A program made the position numbers and the translations under genes. A stretch of 64,000 nucleotides of DNA, from NCBI GenBank assembly GCA_038323575.1, contig JBBQHB010000002.1, forward strand, positions 62,001 through 126,000, written 5' to 3'. Numbering within the stretch: position 1 is the stretch's first letter; the number at the start of each line of letters is the position of its first letter. This document shows, in pieces, positions 34,481 through 44,415 of the stretch. Under the pieces are notes generated by a model. The model was not told the origin of the DNA. It saw only the letters and a list, made by a program, of their open reading frames with translations, and did no database searches. The stretch is from CAINVV01 sp038323575. GTDB lineage: Bacteria > Bacteroidota > Bacteroidia > Bacteroidales > Prolixibacteraceae.

Positions 34481-35746
34481 TTATTCCTGAACAGCCCTGA
34501 TTTTCTTAGCCAACAAATAAATGGCTCCTACTCCGAGAGGCACGAATGCCGCTATCATAATGAAAATAGGAATATAGGATATTTTCGAGATCACAGGAAC
34601 CAGAAAGTTCATGATAATCACCGCAAAGACACCGACCGTACCCCCAAATCCAGCCAAAGTCCCAACAGACTTTCCATAGAATAAATCGCTTGGCAGGGTT
34701 TGGATGTTGCCGATGGTTACTTGAAATCCGAACAGGACAAAAGCGACAATAATTACAAATTTCAATGGGGTGTCAGCGGCAAGAATAGTTGCGACCAATC
34801 CAAGAAACATGATTGCTCCACCAATGGTAATAGCCGTCTTTCGGGCATTATTGATTGAATGTCCTTTCGAAATCATACTTCCGGACAACCACCCTCCGGT
34901 AATGCTTCCAATGGCTGCGCCTACATAAGGAAACCAGGCAAACAAACCAATTTGTTTCACATCGAACCCATAAACATCGGCCAGATATAAAGGCATCCAA
35001 CCTACAAAGAGCCACCAGATTGGTTCCAGGAACAGTCGTGAGATCAGGACAGCCCAAGATTCGCGGTGTGACAGAATCTCACGCAGACTCAATGCTTTCT
35101 TGGCTGCATTTTCCTTTTCATTCTTGTGCTGTCCATCGGTGATAAATTTCTGCTCCTTTTCGGTAATCCAGGGATGTTCTGCCGGACCTTTTTTATTTAC
35201 TACGAGCCATGGAATCAACCAAATCATCCCGAACGAACCGACAATCATGAAAGTGACTCTCCATCCGAAAGCTGCCCATAACATAGCAATCAAAGGTGGT
35301 GCAATCACCGAACCTATGGATGCTCCTGCATTAAATATTCCCTGTGCAATGGCTCGTTCCTTTATCGGAAACCATTCGGCATTACTTTTTACAGCGCCCG
35401 GCCAGTTTCCAGCTTCTCCCAATCCAAGGGTTACCCTGAAAAAGCTGAAGGAAAGAATTCCACGCGCAGTAGAATGCAAAAATGATGATACACCCCAAAT
35501 CGCAATGGAAATGGTATAACCAATACGCGTTCCGACTTTGTCGAAGAGCCTACCTGAAACTGATTGACCCAATGCATAAGCTACCATAAAAACATTGAGG
35601 ATAATCGCATAGTCGCTTTTTGTCATTCCTAAATCGGATGAAATACTTGGCCACATGATGGCCAGCGTACTTCGGTCGATGTAGTTAATAATTGTGGCTA
35701 GCCCGATCAGGCTGATAATCCACCATCTTAACCCTTTTACCTTCAT
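34481..35746 (-). CDS. MFS transporter of the hexuronate (ExuT-like) family
   Basis: The 421-residue protein has about 12 membrane helices. It starts LRWWIISLIGLATIINYIDR, with RSTLAIMWPSI next, the hallmark of anion:cation symporters of the ExuT/GudP type. GEAGNWPGAVKSNAEWFP lies in the first half, a charged loop (about 190-215) in the middle, and GWLSGSMISKGHSINNARKT in the second half. In alginate loci the protein carries DEH or mono-uronate over the inner membrane. The gene lies 5 bases after kdgF, so both are in one transcript. Confidence 0.87.
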   Translation of the reverse strand: MKVKGLRWWIISLIGLATIINYIDRSTLAIMWPSISSDLGMTKSDYAIILNVFMVAYALGQSVSGRLFDKVGTRIGYTISIAIWGVSSFLHSTARGILSFSFFRVTLGLGEAGNWPGAVKSNAEWFPIKERAIAQGIFNAGASIGSVIAPPLIAMLWAAFGWRVTFMIVGSFGMIWLIPWLVVNKKGPAEHPWITEKEQKFITDGQHKNEKENAAKKALSLREILSHRESWAVLISRLFLEPIWWLFVGWMPLYLADVYGFDVKQIGLFAWFPYVGAAIGSITGGWLSGSMISKGHSINNARKTAITIGGAIMFLGLVATILAADTPLKFVIIVAFVLFGFQVTIGNIQTLPSDLFYGKSVGTLAGFGGTVGVFAVIIMNFLVPVISKISYIPIFIMIAAFVPLGVGAIYLLAKKIRAVQE

Positions 35747-35751
35747 AATTT

Positions 35752-36117
35752 CTATTTATTTCCGAAGTAAGAAACTGCACTGCCATCCAGAAAGTCTTCA
35801 CGGACAGGACTAAAAACATCGATAAGAATTCCGGCTTCCAAACAGAGTGCTCCATGTATCAGATTTGGTTTGATGTAGACACCATCTCCGGCATTCACAA
35901 TAGATTCTTCTCCATCGATCATAAATTTGAACTGACCACTTGCACAATAAGTGGCTTGCGTGTGAAAATGTTGATGAGCAGAACCAACAGCACCCTTCTC
36001 AAATTTCACCTTTACCATCATGATCTGATTGTCGAAACCCAGGATCTTGCGCTGAACACCACCTCCTAATTCTTCCCACTTAATTTCACTTTCGGTTAAA
36101 AATTTTTCACTTGCCAT
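35752..36117 (-). CDS. kdgF: KdgF-like cupin, converts unsaturated uronate to linear ketouronate
   Basis: The 121-residue single-cupin protein has VKFEKGAVGSAHQHFHTQAT with metal-ligand histidines (about 46-52), a Gln further on, and GDGVYIKPNLIHGALCLEAG with the last His (about 88). KdgF catalyses opening of 4,5-unsaturated galacturonate or mannuronate/guluronate monomers to DEH/DKI, the step after exolytic lyases. It sits between PL17 and the MFS transporter (11 bases after one and 5 before the other), matching this role. Confidence 0.85.
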   Translation of the reverse strand: MASEKFLTESEIKWEELGGGVQRKILGFDNQIMMVKVKFEKGAVGSAHQHFHTQATYCASGQFKFMIDGEESIVNAGDGVYIKPNLIHGALCLEAGILIDVFSPVREDFLDGSAVSYFGNK

Positions 36118-36128
36118 GATATCTAATT

Positions 36129-38336
36129 TTAATTGGTTATCAGTTTATAATTACCTTCCCATTTATACTCTTTATCTTCAATTTTTACAACATGCTGTTT
36201 CCTTTCATCTGGTTGGCTAGCCACCAGTAATATCATATTTCCACCATTCTTTAATACTAAACGGATACAGGTAACTTCGCTATTCTGAAATACAATTTCC
36301 ATATTCTTCAATGAACTGTCTGAATTGGTCACCGCTTCGCTGCCGGGGTTATAGTTGCCATGCATTTCAAGGACATTCAGAAAAGTATGATTTTTGACGG
36401 CTTTTTGACGAAAAATCAATCCAGGTTCGGCTCTAAGGTTGAAATTAGGATCGTTTGCACCTATGCGGGTAAAATAAAGTTCGCTGTTTTGGTCGCCGAG
36501 AATTGACCAGGTATAAAATTTTTTATCCGTCATCCAGCAGGTCGAGGCCATTCCGTTAATTTTATTTGAAGTTGCTTCCACCCACAAGTGCTGGTAACCA
36601 TTTGCTTTGCCTAAAACTTTCATGTCTATAACAGACTTTTGGTATGGGTAATTTGCTGACATGATCTGTCCCTTATAATAAATTGGAATGTCACATACAC
36701 TTTCACCATCCTTCTTATCAACCTTGTACAGATCGATTAAGAACCGACCGTATTTATTGTTCGATAACGCAATAGTTCGTCTTAAAACAGCGCCTTTGTA
36801 GCAATTTGAATCCACTGCTGAAACAATCTGGAAGACAGAATTTTTTATATCAGAAAAAAGCAGAACCGGATGATCTTTTTCCGCTTCACTAACTTTTCCT
36901 TCAAAATCTGATTTTCCATCCAAGACCATTGTGTTGTGTGCCACGGTTTGTTTGGCCCACGAAGAATTTTCATTAAGATACCGTCCACCATCCTTGGCTT
37001 CAACATTCAAAAAACGAGCGGAACCATAGTCGGATACAATTTCATTTCCAGAATCATAAAGCATAAACGAGAGCCGGTCGAAATGTCCGTGACCCATTCC
37101 CTGAGAAGCAAATTTAAAGAGCACTGAAGTTTGATCATTTGAATTTCCGGTTCTCAGCAGCGCTAATCCACCATCTTTCCCATCAGCTCCATCACTAATA
37201 ATTACCGATTTACGTTCAAATGGCAAGGTTTTTCCTTCAGCAATGCTTTGAGCTACTTTTAGTCCTTGCAAGCTCAGCATGACTGTACCATTTTTGCTTG
37301 CAACATCGAGCAAATGCCGGTCAGCAGTATTCGCATAAGTTATGTTTGAAGCAAATACCATTTCAGGCGTAATCCAGGATTTCTCTTTCATGGCATCGTT
37401 AAACGGATAAAAACGACCATCGGTATTGGTTAATTGCATCAGCATGTTCACCGCTTTATTCAAGACTCCATTTTTGTATTCAAAAATTTTCAGTTCCGGA
37501 AGGTTATTGGCAAGCGCCTGAGCAAAAACCATGAAAGGTAATAATGCATAGCGCTGATAATATGGACCTTCGGCATAATAGCCATCAGGAGAAAATAGGT
37601 CTTTGATCTGTCGGATAAATCCACCGGAACTATCCAGTTTGGTGCTGTATAATGCTTTCTGAACCCATTCGGGTCTGTTCATCACTATTCCGGCCATACC
37701 CACACCGGCAACCGACCATGTCCCATGATTGTGGACGAGGTTAAATGAGTAATTGTCTTCTACTGTAAAAAAGTGAACGATTTTTTCAAATAGGTTGCTC
37801 TCAATATTAGCACGGTCAGCTTCAGAAATAAAATCATACACGCAGTCGTATGCCTGAATGGCATATACTAACCAAACAGAATCATTCAAACCCTGCCAGA
37901 ATAATTTGCCGGAACCCGAGTTTTTGTGTTCTGGATGCAAGCCCAGTGTTGGATACAATTTTGCGTACGCCAGAAGCATATCCCGAACAAACACCGCGTA
38001 TTTTTTATCGCCGGTCAACTGGTAAACCTGCGCAGCTTTGAACATCGCGGTATAATTGGATGTATGCTGCTCGTGCGTATAACCACCAGCCGGATCTTTT
38101 GGAACCGGAACAATTATACCTCTTTGAATAGCCTGATCAGCGCTTTTTTTGGCTTCTTCGAAGGACGAATTCAGGATAAGATATTTTTTAAGTCCTTCTA
38201 TTAGTTCAGGAACAGATGACTTTTGAAGGATTAAACAGGGATGCTGAACCTCTGTACCTTTAACAGCGCTTTTTAAATTTCCATTTACGAAAAAGAAAAT
38301 AGTCAGCAGAAACAGATATAAAATTGAATTCTTCAT
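36129..38336 (-). CDS. PL17 oligoalginate lyase (heparinase II/III-like fold)
   Basis: The 735-residue protein has a signal peptide (LYLFLLTIFFFVNGNLKSA), an alpha/alpha toroid (about 25-370) and a heparinase II/III-like beta-sandwich (about 385-735). Family catalytic positions are visible: LVHNHGTWSVAG (Asn/His, about 205), DGYYAEGPYYQRYA (Tyr, about 255) and MGHGHFDRLSF (His, about 410). PL17 enzymes release unsaturated monouronates from alginate oligomers from the end. Gene order PL6-PL6-PL17-kdgF gives a complete depolymerisation path. Other heparinase-like lyases cannot be excluded from motifs alone. Confidence 0.87.
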   Translation of the reverse strand: MKNSILYLFLLTIFFFVNGNLKSAVKGTEVQHPCLILQKSSVPELIEGLKKYLILNSSFEEAKKSADQAIQRGIIVPVPKDPAGGYTHEQHTSNYTAMFKAAQVYQLTGDKKYAVFVRDMLLAYAKLYPTLGLHPEHKNSGSGKLFWQGLNDSVWLVYAIQAYDCVYDFISEADRANIESNLFEKIVHFFTVEDNYSFNLVHNHGTWSVAGVGMAGIVMNRPEWVQKALYSTKLDSSGGFIRQIKDLFSPDGYYAEGPYYQRYALLPFMVFAQALANNLPELKIFEYKNGVLNKAVNMLMQLTNTDGRFYPFNDAMKEKSWITPEMVFASNITYANTADRHLLDVASKNGTVMLSLQGLKVAQSIAEGKTLPFERKSVIISDGADGKDGGLALLRTGNSNDQTSVLFKFASQGMGHGHFDRLSFMLYDSGNEIVSDYGSARFLNVEAKDGGRYLNENSSWAKQTVAHNTMVLDGKSDFEGKVSEAEKDHPVLLFSDIKNSVFQIVSAVDSNCYKGAVLRRTIALSNNKYGRFLIDLYKVDKKDGESVCDIPIYYKGQIMSANYPYQKSVIDMKVLGKANGYQHLWVEATSNKINGMASTCWMTDKKFYTWSILGDQNSELYFTRIGANDPNFNLRAEPGLIFRQKAVKNHTFLNVLEMHGNYNPGSEAVTNSDSSLKNMEIVFQNSEVTCIRLVLKNGGNMILLVASQPDERKQHVVKIEDKEYKWEGNYKLITN

Positions 38337-38340
38337 CAGA

Positions 38341-40605
38341 TTATTTATTTTCAGAAATATGAGTAAGTCCCGTTAGTTCAAAAGCTTTACTGTTCGAAAC
38401 AATTTCGGCTTTCGGAAATATATTCAGGTTTTTTATCTGACAGACGGGTTCGTCTTTTCCGAGGAACATACGAAAATCGGCACAACTATTTAAACTCAGA
38501 TTATTGATGTTCGCGTGTTGTACCCCATACAGATAAAGCACATTGTGTCCTTTGTTGCGACTACCGTTTCCGCTTTTCATAATACTGCAGTCCGAAATTC
38601 TTATGCGTGGCCCGGATGTGCTTTCATCGGTTCCTCCCCGATAAATTGTCAATACTGAATTTTGCATTCCGGTGAAGGTTGATTTCTCGAAAACAACGCA
38701 TTCGACGTTATAAATACCCAAATCTTCGTATTCTTTGTTTAATTCCATTACACTGCCATTAATATTCGAAAATTGGCAATTCCGGATGACGATTGAATCG
38801 GCCATGGTGTTTTTATAAATCTTCAGGAAATCGAACCCATAATTCACATCAAGGTCTTTTATTATACAATTTTCCACAATCAATTTGTAATTACGGTTCA
38901 TCGAATATTTACTGGTGGTAATGATGTTGTTTCCAGCCATATCCGGAGATGTTTTGCCACTAATCTCAAGACCTGACAGCTTTAATGCTCCTTCATTTTC
39001 GATGGTGAACATGCTATTCTTTTCGGTTAATAGTTCAGGTTTAGTACCGGCTGCCGCCATAATAGTCAGTGCATGGTTGATAGAAATATTTTTACTGTTG
39101 ATAAATTCACCACTTTTTAAGGTGAGCACATCTCCGGCTTTGGATTGTTTAACCGCGTCAAAAAGGGTATTTAACCCGGGTTCTACCACAATCTGCCGGG
39201 CTGTTCCGAAACATAATTCGGGCGATTTGCGTGGATACCAGGTTACTCCGGTATTATCGGCAGTAGCAACAGGTTTTTTTAAATTGCATCCTGCATTTTT
39301 TATCGAATTGCCTTCAACAACAACCAATCCATTTTCATTGGTCACGGTCTTTATATCAACAAGGGTGATCCCTTTATTGGTAATAGGTTTCACCCCGGTA
39401 TTCAGGTAATTATTAGCGAATGTAATGCCGCTAATGTCGTCAAACGCGGTAAAAATTTCTTTCGCATTTGAATGATAAAAAATATTGTTTTCAATTTTGG
39501 AATTGACAGGTATAGCGCTTCGCTCAGCATCGCTTCCGGCACAGAGCAAAAAGTGGTCGCAATCGATATAAGTATTGTTACTGAAAACACCGCCAACAAC
39601 CTGATTATAGCGGTTGATCGGCGAATTTGGTACACCGTTCATGACTACCATAGCACCACGGAAACGATATCCTTTCAGCTTGTAAAAATAATTATTGATG
39701 GCTTTATTGCGCTCGTTTATTACCCGGATACCGCCAGTATAGTCGATCCCGTCTCCTAAGAAGAAGTTGCCTTCAGCAAGGTTATCATGTCCGTGCCGAA
39801 AGGTAAGTGTACCTCGACATTCAAAAAAAGTGTTGTTTCGGAAAGTGTTGCCACAGCTTTTATTCGAGATAATTTCATGCTCGCCATCGCAATGTTCAAA
39901 ATAATTGGCTTCTACCATACTTCCTGAAGTTGATAACGAATATGGACTGGTTCCCAACCGCATGGTTTCGCCACCGTTCGAGCCGAGATTTTCGCGATAG
40001 CCAAAATAATTATGGTCGATCTGGTGGCTGTTTTCGCGACAGGCTTCATCGACTAACCGAACAGTCAGCGTCACACCTTGCGTACGTTTATCGACCAGAT
40101 AACAATGATCGACGCGGTTGTATTTACCGTAAATCGCCACCCAATTCTCAGTGTCGAACCGTTCAGGGTTATTGAAATTATCTATCACACATTCGGTTAA
40201 CCGACAATGCGTTCCATACACACCATCTTTTTCACGAAACGAAATAGCTTCATCGGTTGGCGTATAGCCATTCCTGAGAACAAGGCCGGAAATTTCGAGA
40301 TATTCACCCGATATCCGCAGGTTAGATAAACCTTCAAGAAAAACTTCACCTTTTTCTTCAGCGGTAATAACAATTGGATTTTGTTCGGTTCCTTTTGCAA
40401 TTAAAAGAAGCTCAGCATCTTTCCAGATTCCGTTGGCAAGAATAATTTTCCCGCCAGGTTTTACTACTGCCAATGCTTCATTTAATTCTTTTACATTCTT
40501 AACTTTTATACCTGACGTCGAATTACAAGCTACCATGCTGAACAATGCAATTGTAAGGAAAAAAATATTTCTAATTTGTTGATTTTTTCTTGAATCCATC
40601 TTCAT
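38341..40605 (-). CDS. PL6 alginate lyase with C-terminal second beta-helix domain
   Basis: The 754-residue lipoprotein (FFLTIALFSMVACNS, Cys near 27) has an N-terminal PL6 beta-helix (about 30-420). Active-site segments are GSNGGETMRLGTS, HCDGEHEIISNKSCGN (catalytic Lys in SNKS) and GTLTFRHGHDNLAEGNFF (catalytic Arg in RHG). A second parallel beta-helix (about 460-754) begins FGTARQIVVEPGLNTLFDAV, as in two-domain PL6 enzymes. It should cut poly-guluronate or mixed blocks at the cell surface or periplasm. It is followed by PL17 after 4 bases. Confidence 0.9.
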   Translation of the reverse strand: MKMDSRKNQQIRNIFFLTIALFSMVACNSTSGIKVKNVKELNEALAVVKPGGKIILANGIWKDAELLLIAKGTEQNPIVITAEEKGEVFLEGLSNLRISGEYLEISGLVLRNGYTPTDEAISFREKDGVYGTHCRLTECVIDNFNNPERFDTENWVAIYGKYNRVDHCYLVDKRTQGVTLTVRLVDEACRENSHQIDHNYFGYRENLGSNGGETMRLGTSPYSLSTSGSMVEANYFEHCDGEHEIISNKSCGNTFRNNTFFECRGTLTFRHGHDNLAEGNFFLGDGIDYTGGIRVINERNKAINNYFYKLKGYRFRGAMVVMNGVPNSPINRYNQVVGGVFSNNTYIDCDHFLLCAGSDAERSAIPVNSKIENNIFYHSNAKEIFTAFDDISGITFANNYLNTGVKPITNKGITLVDIKTVTNENGLVVVEGNSIKNAGCNLKKPVATADNTGVTWYPRKSPELCFGTARQIVVEPGLNTLFDAVKQSKAGDVLTLKSGEFINSKNISINHALTIMAAAGTKPELLTEKNSMFTIENEGALKLSGLEISGKTSPDMAGNNIITTSKYSMNRNYKLIVENCIIKDLDVNYGFDFLKIYKNTMADSIVIRNCQFSNINGSVMELNKEYEDLGIYNVECVVFEKSTFTGMQNSVLTIYRGGTDESTSGPRIRISDCSIMKSGNGSRNKGHNVLYLYGVQHANINNLSLNSCADFRMFLGKDEPVCQIKNLNIFPKAEIVSNSKAFELTGLTHISENK

Positions 40606-40685
40606 TTCATTTTGTTTTTTCGAACAAGTATAGTTGAATATGCATTTTTATTCCCCTTGTAATTAATGATCCTCAATCGGAATAA

Positions 40686-42131
40686 TCAGGTACCGGAATA
40701 ATCAGCCCCAACATCAGATTTCATCAGTGGATGAATAAGAATTGGGCTGCTAAGTTGTTCATCGCAACCAACCGTTTTATTCATCCGGCTTCTGTTTTGT
40801 CCATCAATATCTGTATTCAGGTTGTCAAAATAACCTGAAACAGCCTTTGTAACTATCGCTCTTGAAGTTGGTCGAATAAGTTCGTTCAAACGTTCAACTG
40901 GAATATCCTGAATTTGAAAACCTGAGGCATCTGTCAACCCAATTGTTTTTCCATTGGTTATATTGCCTTTAAAAATAACTCCATCGGTTACATCGTAGGT
41001 AGTCACCACTTTTTGTCTTGAATTCATAACGATCAGATTGTTATCTATTACAGAAGATTCTGGTGGGAGAGATTTTTCTGAATCTTTCCCGGCGCCGATA
41101 GCAAAGGGTTGTTTACAATTTACAATGGTATTATAACCAACCATTGCTTTCTTCACCTGTTTGTAGCGGTTAGCCGGAGAGTTAGGAACTCCGTTGGCAA
41201 GACATATTGCAGCCCTGTATTCTTCTCCCTCCAGATTTTCAAGGTAATTATTATATACTTCATGGCCTTCACCAATGATGCGGATTCCACCACAGTTTTT
41301 AGCTGATAGCCCAAAGAAGAAGTTACCGTAAACCTTACAATAGGCGCCATGCCTGAGCGTTAAAGTGCCTTCACAATTCCTGAAAGTATTGAATCGGTAT
41401 TCATTACCGACAGATTTGTTTGAAATGATTTCTATCTCACCATTACAAGCTTCAAACAAATTATTTTCAACAATGCAATTGGATGAGTAACTTTCCCAGT
41501 CACTGGTACCGATACGGATAGTCTCGGCTCCATTGACACCCAAAAGCGGTCTCGGTCCAAAATAATTGTGATCAATCAAATGATAATCAGGAGTTTTGTC
41601 CAACCAAACAACCAAGGTTGTTCCTGAATTGGTTTTTCCTGAGAATGAACAATGATCGACACGGTTATGTGTACCGTATAGTGAAACCCATTTGGTATCC
41701 GGGCTATTCTTTTGAGAATTTATTTCTTCTATAGTAACATTGGTCAGCCTGCAATGCGTTGCTTCGCCCAGCGAACCACGAAATTCAATTAGTGATCCTT
41801 CCTTTGTAACTGAATTCACCCGGAACACAATATCCCTTAATTCGAGGTAACTTCCGGAAATATGTATTTTTGAAGTTCCGGTAAATATAACTTTTCCGGG
41901 TGTTTCGGCCTTAAGCACTATTTCTTTTCCCAATTCCCCATTTCCGTTGAAGGTTAGATCAGCATTACCCCAGTTTCCGTTAGCCAACAGAATTACATCG
42001 CCATGCCCGGCTGTCGACAAGGCATTGTTCAGCTCCGTAACAGTTTTTACCGTTTGACCTGATACAAATGTATTAACAGCTAACAACAGAAGAAGGAAAA
42101 GAATCGATCTTTTATTTTTATTTATACCCAT
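40686..42131 (-). CDS. PL6 alginate lyase, single domain
   Basis: The 481-residue protein has a signal peptide (ILFLLLLLAVNTFVSGQ) and one PL6 beta-helix. It carries GVNGAETIRIGTSDWESYSS, ACNGEIEIISNKSVGNEYRF (catalytic Lys) and GTLTLRHGAYCKVYGNFFF (catalytic Arg), as in the neighbouring larger PL6. The C-terminal helix domain is absent. Two PL6 enzymes of different size suggest different cut modes or locations. It lies 80 bases before the larger lyase gene and 65 bases after the small lipoprotein gene, same strand. Confidence 0.9.
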   Translation of the reverse strand: MGINKNKRSILFLLLLLAVNTFVSGQTVKTVTELNNALSTAGHGDVILLANGNWGNADLTFNGNGELGKEIVLKAETPGKVIFTGTSKIHISGSYLELRDIVFRVNSVTKEGSLIEFRGSLGEATHCRLTNVTIEEINSQKNSPDTKWVSLYGTHNRVDHCSFSGKTNSGTTLVVWLDKTPDYHLIDHNYFGPRPLLGVNGAETIRIGTSDWESYSSNCIVENNLFEACNGEIEIISNKSVGNEYRFNTFRNCEGTLTLRHGAYCKVYGNFFFGLSAKNCGGIRIIGEGHEVYNNYLENLEGEEYRAAICLANGVPNSPANRYKQVKKAMVGYNTIVNCKQPFAIGAGKDSEKSLPPESSVIDNNLIVMNSRQKVVTTYDVTDGVIFKGNITNGKTIGLTDASGFQIQDIPVERLNELIRPTSRAIVTKAVSGYFDNLNTDIDGQNRSRMNKTVGCDEQLSSPILIHPLMKSDVGADYSGT

Positions 42132-42196
42132 AAGAATCGGAAAATTAAATTATTTCCACTACCGGAAATAGTATCCCGGTAGTGGAAATAGTAATG

Positions 42197-42808
42197 CTAT
42201 TTAATAATTGCAGCCGAAAATGTAGTTTTTGCTACACTAAGTTTATCCAATGCTTCAGTCACCTGACGATCGATGGTGGTAGTTGCATCGCGGGTAGCTT
42301 TAGCCGCAGTAATAGCAGCAGTAAAGGCTGTTTTTGCCGCTATAAGAACCTGTCCGGTTGCGGTGCCGACAGTAGTTGCTGTATTCAATGCATCAGCAGC
42401 AACGATCGGATCAACCAATGGACGCCTGTCTGAAATGAACAGGGCGGTTAGAAAAGCTTTTCCGGATATTCCAAGCGTTTTATTCGCTGCCACAATGTCG
42501 GCGATAGTCAAATCTGGTTTTCCTAAGACAGTAACCGCAGCATTTAATACATTCAGATAATTTGTCTTAACAGTAGTAAAAGTAGATGTGATTGAGACCC
42601 TGAAATTTCCCTTGTCATAACCAATTACACAGCTTTCAACGATTGCCTTTTCGGAGCTTATAAACTGACTGTTCTGAAGCTTGTATTCTGCCAGAGTTTT
42701 AGGAACAATCACCGTTACTTCTTCTTTTGCACATGAACTAAAAATCAGTACTGAAGCAAAAAGGAAGAATGATATTTTCAGATATGTTTTCATCAATATA
42801 TTTTTCAT
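42197..42808 (-). CDS. Small helical lipoprotein of the alginate locus, unknown function
   Basis: The 203-residue protein has a lipoprotein signal (ISFFLFASVLIFSSCAKEE, Cys near 26; the start might be the Met six residues downstream). The mature part is almost all alpha-helical and Ala/Thr-rich, with two similar stretches (VVTVL/KPDLTIADIVAANKTL and TFTTVKTNYLNVLNAAV; then QVLIAAKTAFTAAITAAKAT and TEALDKLSVAKTTFSAAI). They resemble FIVAR-like three-helix sugar-binding modules. It takes the SusE/F place directly after SusD (17 bases), so a surface glycan-binding protein is a reasonable but unproven guess. Confidence 0.65.
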   Translation of the reverse strand: MKNILMKTYLKISFFLFASVLIFSSCAKEEVTVIVPKTLAEYKLQNSQFISSEKAIVESCVIGYDKGNFRVSITSTFTTVKTNYLNVLNAAVTVLGKPDLTIADIVAANKTLGISGKAFLTALFISDRRPLVDPIVAADALNTATTVGTATGQVLIAAKTAFTAAITAAKATRDATTTIDRQVTEALDKLSVAKTTFSAAIIK

Positions 42809-42825
42809 AACAAATTCAATTAAGG

Positions 42826-44364
42826 TTAATAGTCATCATTTTGTTTAATTTTCAGCTCGTTGTTGGTATCAATTTCCGATTGGGGAATAGGTAACAGCAA
42901 TCGTTCTTTCTTAAAGAATTTGGTGTCTGGCGGTAAGATTGGATTATATATCGAGTATAAAACTACCCAATCGGTCACAAACTTCTGGGTCGAAAGTATT
43001 TCAACTGCTTTATTTGGGCTATCATACGACTTGGCCATGCGAAGAAGATCGAACCACCGTTGATTTTCGAATGCAAGTTCTAAACGACGTTCTTTATATA
43101 CGGCATCCAAAGCTGCTGTTTTAGATCCAAACGCCGGAAGAGCATCCACTCCGGCCCTTGCCCTAATTTTATTTACTTCAATATGAGCAATGCCAAAGTT
43201 TCCATCCTGTGCCAAAATCTCGGCATATAACAAGACAATATCAGCATACCGAATCACGGGCCAATCATTTTCCGACTGCAAAGCCTGTGTCATGGTGGCA
43301 TCTATGTATTTCGAAATGTATTGCACAGGAGCTGTTGGAGTTTTTAGCCAAACTTTGAAACAAGCGTCTCTTCTGGTATCCTTTGGATCTGCATTAAAGA
43401 GGTTCATAAGATCCCAAGTCGGATTATTGTTCCCAAGCGGAGTCCCTATTTTCAGAAATATATTTGCAGAACCTTCAGGTGCAAATGTTCCCCAGAACGA
43501 TGATCCGATGCCTGCTTCACCACCCTTATACCTGATTGCAAAAATTATTTCCTTATTCATTTCGTTGGTGGTACTAAAAACATTAGCGTACGCACCTGTT
43601 CCGGTTAAAAGTCCCGTTGTTGGTACCGCCATTACTTCTTGCAAGAGTGTTTTTGCTTTTGCCAGGTTATCGGCGCCGCCAATCATCATATAGGTTTTGG
43701 CCAATAAACTTTTGGCTGCCCATTTGGTAATTCTTCCCGCTTCGGTTCCTGAATATGAAGCGGGCGCTTCGTTTGCCGCTTTAATCAAATCCGGTATAAT
43801 GATTTCATTATAAATTTCAGATATAGGTGAACGTGGAATTTTCTTCGCTTCGTTTGGGCTAATGACCTTAGTGATTTTGAACATATCGCCAAATAAATTT
43901 ACAAGCGTGAAATAATGATATGCCCTCATAAAGAGCAATTCGCCTTCGTACTGCGCCCTTTGTACCTCAGAGGGGAGAAATGAATTATTAGCCACTGAAG
44001 GCAAAACCGCGTTTACATTGGAAATGTTCTGGAAGATTTTATACCAATATGTTTGTAACATAGGTAAACTTGTTGAAGTCCTGAAAAAAGCCAGTTCGCA
44101 TAGGTCGACCCGGACAGTTTGACCTGTTCCATAATTGCCCACACATGAATTATCGCTTCTGTTTTCGGTAAACATCCACTCATCCTGCATAATGTTTGCC
44201 ATTCCGGCATAGCATCCCAAAATGCCCTGATTTATACGAGTGGGCGTCGTATAAAAATTGTCCTGTGTCAACACTGACTCAGGTGTTTCTGTCAAATAAT
44301 CCTTACAGGAAAAGAAGGAAAATAGGACAGAAAGTATCAGAATTCTGTATATTTTATTTTTCAT
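42826..44364 (-). CDS. SusD-family outer-membrane lipoprotein (alginate locus)
   Basis: The 512-residue protein has a lipoprotein signal (ILILSVLFSFFSCKDYLTET, Cys near 20). SusD family parts are GCYAGMANIMQDEWMFTENR, ANNSFLPSEVQRAQYEGELL, FMRAYHYFTLVNLFGD (TPR-like helices) and RPRLELAFENQRWFDLLRM-like ERRLELAFENQRWFDLLRMA. It caps the SusC barrel and binds oligosaccharide, here alginate oligomers by context. It follows susC after 51 bases and its length is usual. Confidence 0.93.
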   Translation of the reverse strand: MKNKIYRILILSVLFSFFSCKDYLTETPESVLTQDNFYTTPTRINQGILGCYAGMANIMQDEWMFTENRSDNSCVGNYGTGQTVRVDLCELAFFRTSTSLPMLQTYWYKIFQNISNVNAVLPSVANNSFLPSEVQRAQYEGELLFMRAYHYFTLVNLFGDMFKITKVISPNEAKKIPRSPISEIYNEIIIPDLIKAANEAPASYSGTEAGRITKWAAKSLLAKTYMMIGGADNLAKAKTLLQEVMAVPTTGLLTGTGAYANVFSTTNEMNKEIIFAIRYKGGEAGIGSSFWGTFAPEGSANIFLKIGTPLGNNNPTWDLMNLFNADPKDTRRDACFKVWLKTPTAPVQYISKYIDATMTQALQSENDWPVIRYADIVLLYAEILAQDGNFGIAHIEVNKIRARAGVDALPAFGSKTAALDAVYKERRLELAFENQRWFDLLRMAKSYDSPNKAVEILSTQKFVTDWVVLYSIYNPILPPDTKFFKKERLLLPIPQSEIDTNNELKIKQNDDY

Positions 44365-44415
44365 TGTTATCTGTTTTTAATCCAATTATGAGATATTATT
44401 CTTTATTAATTTACA

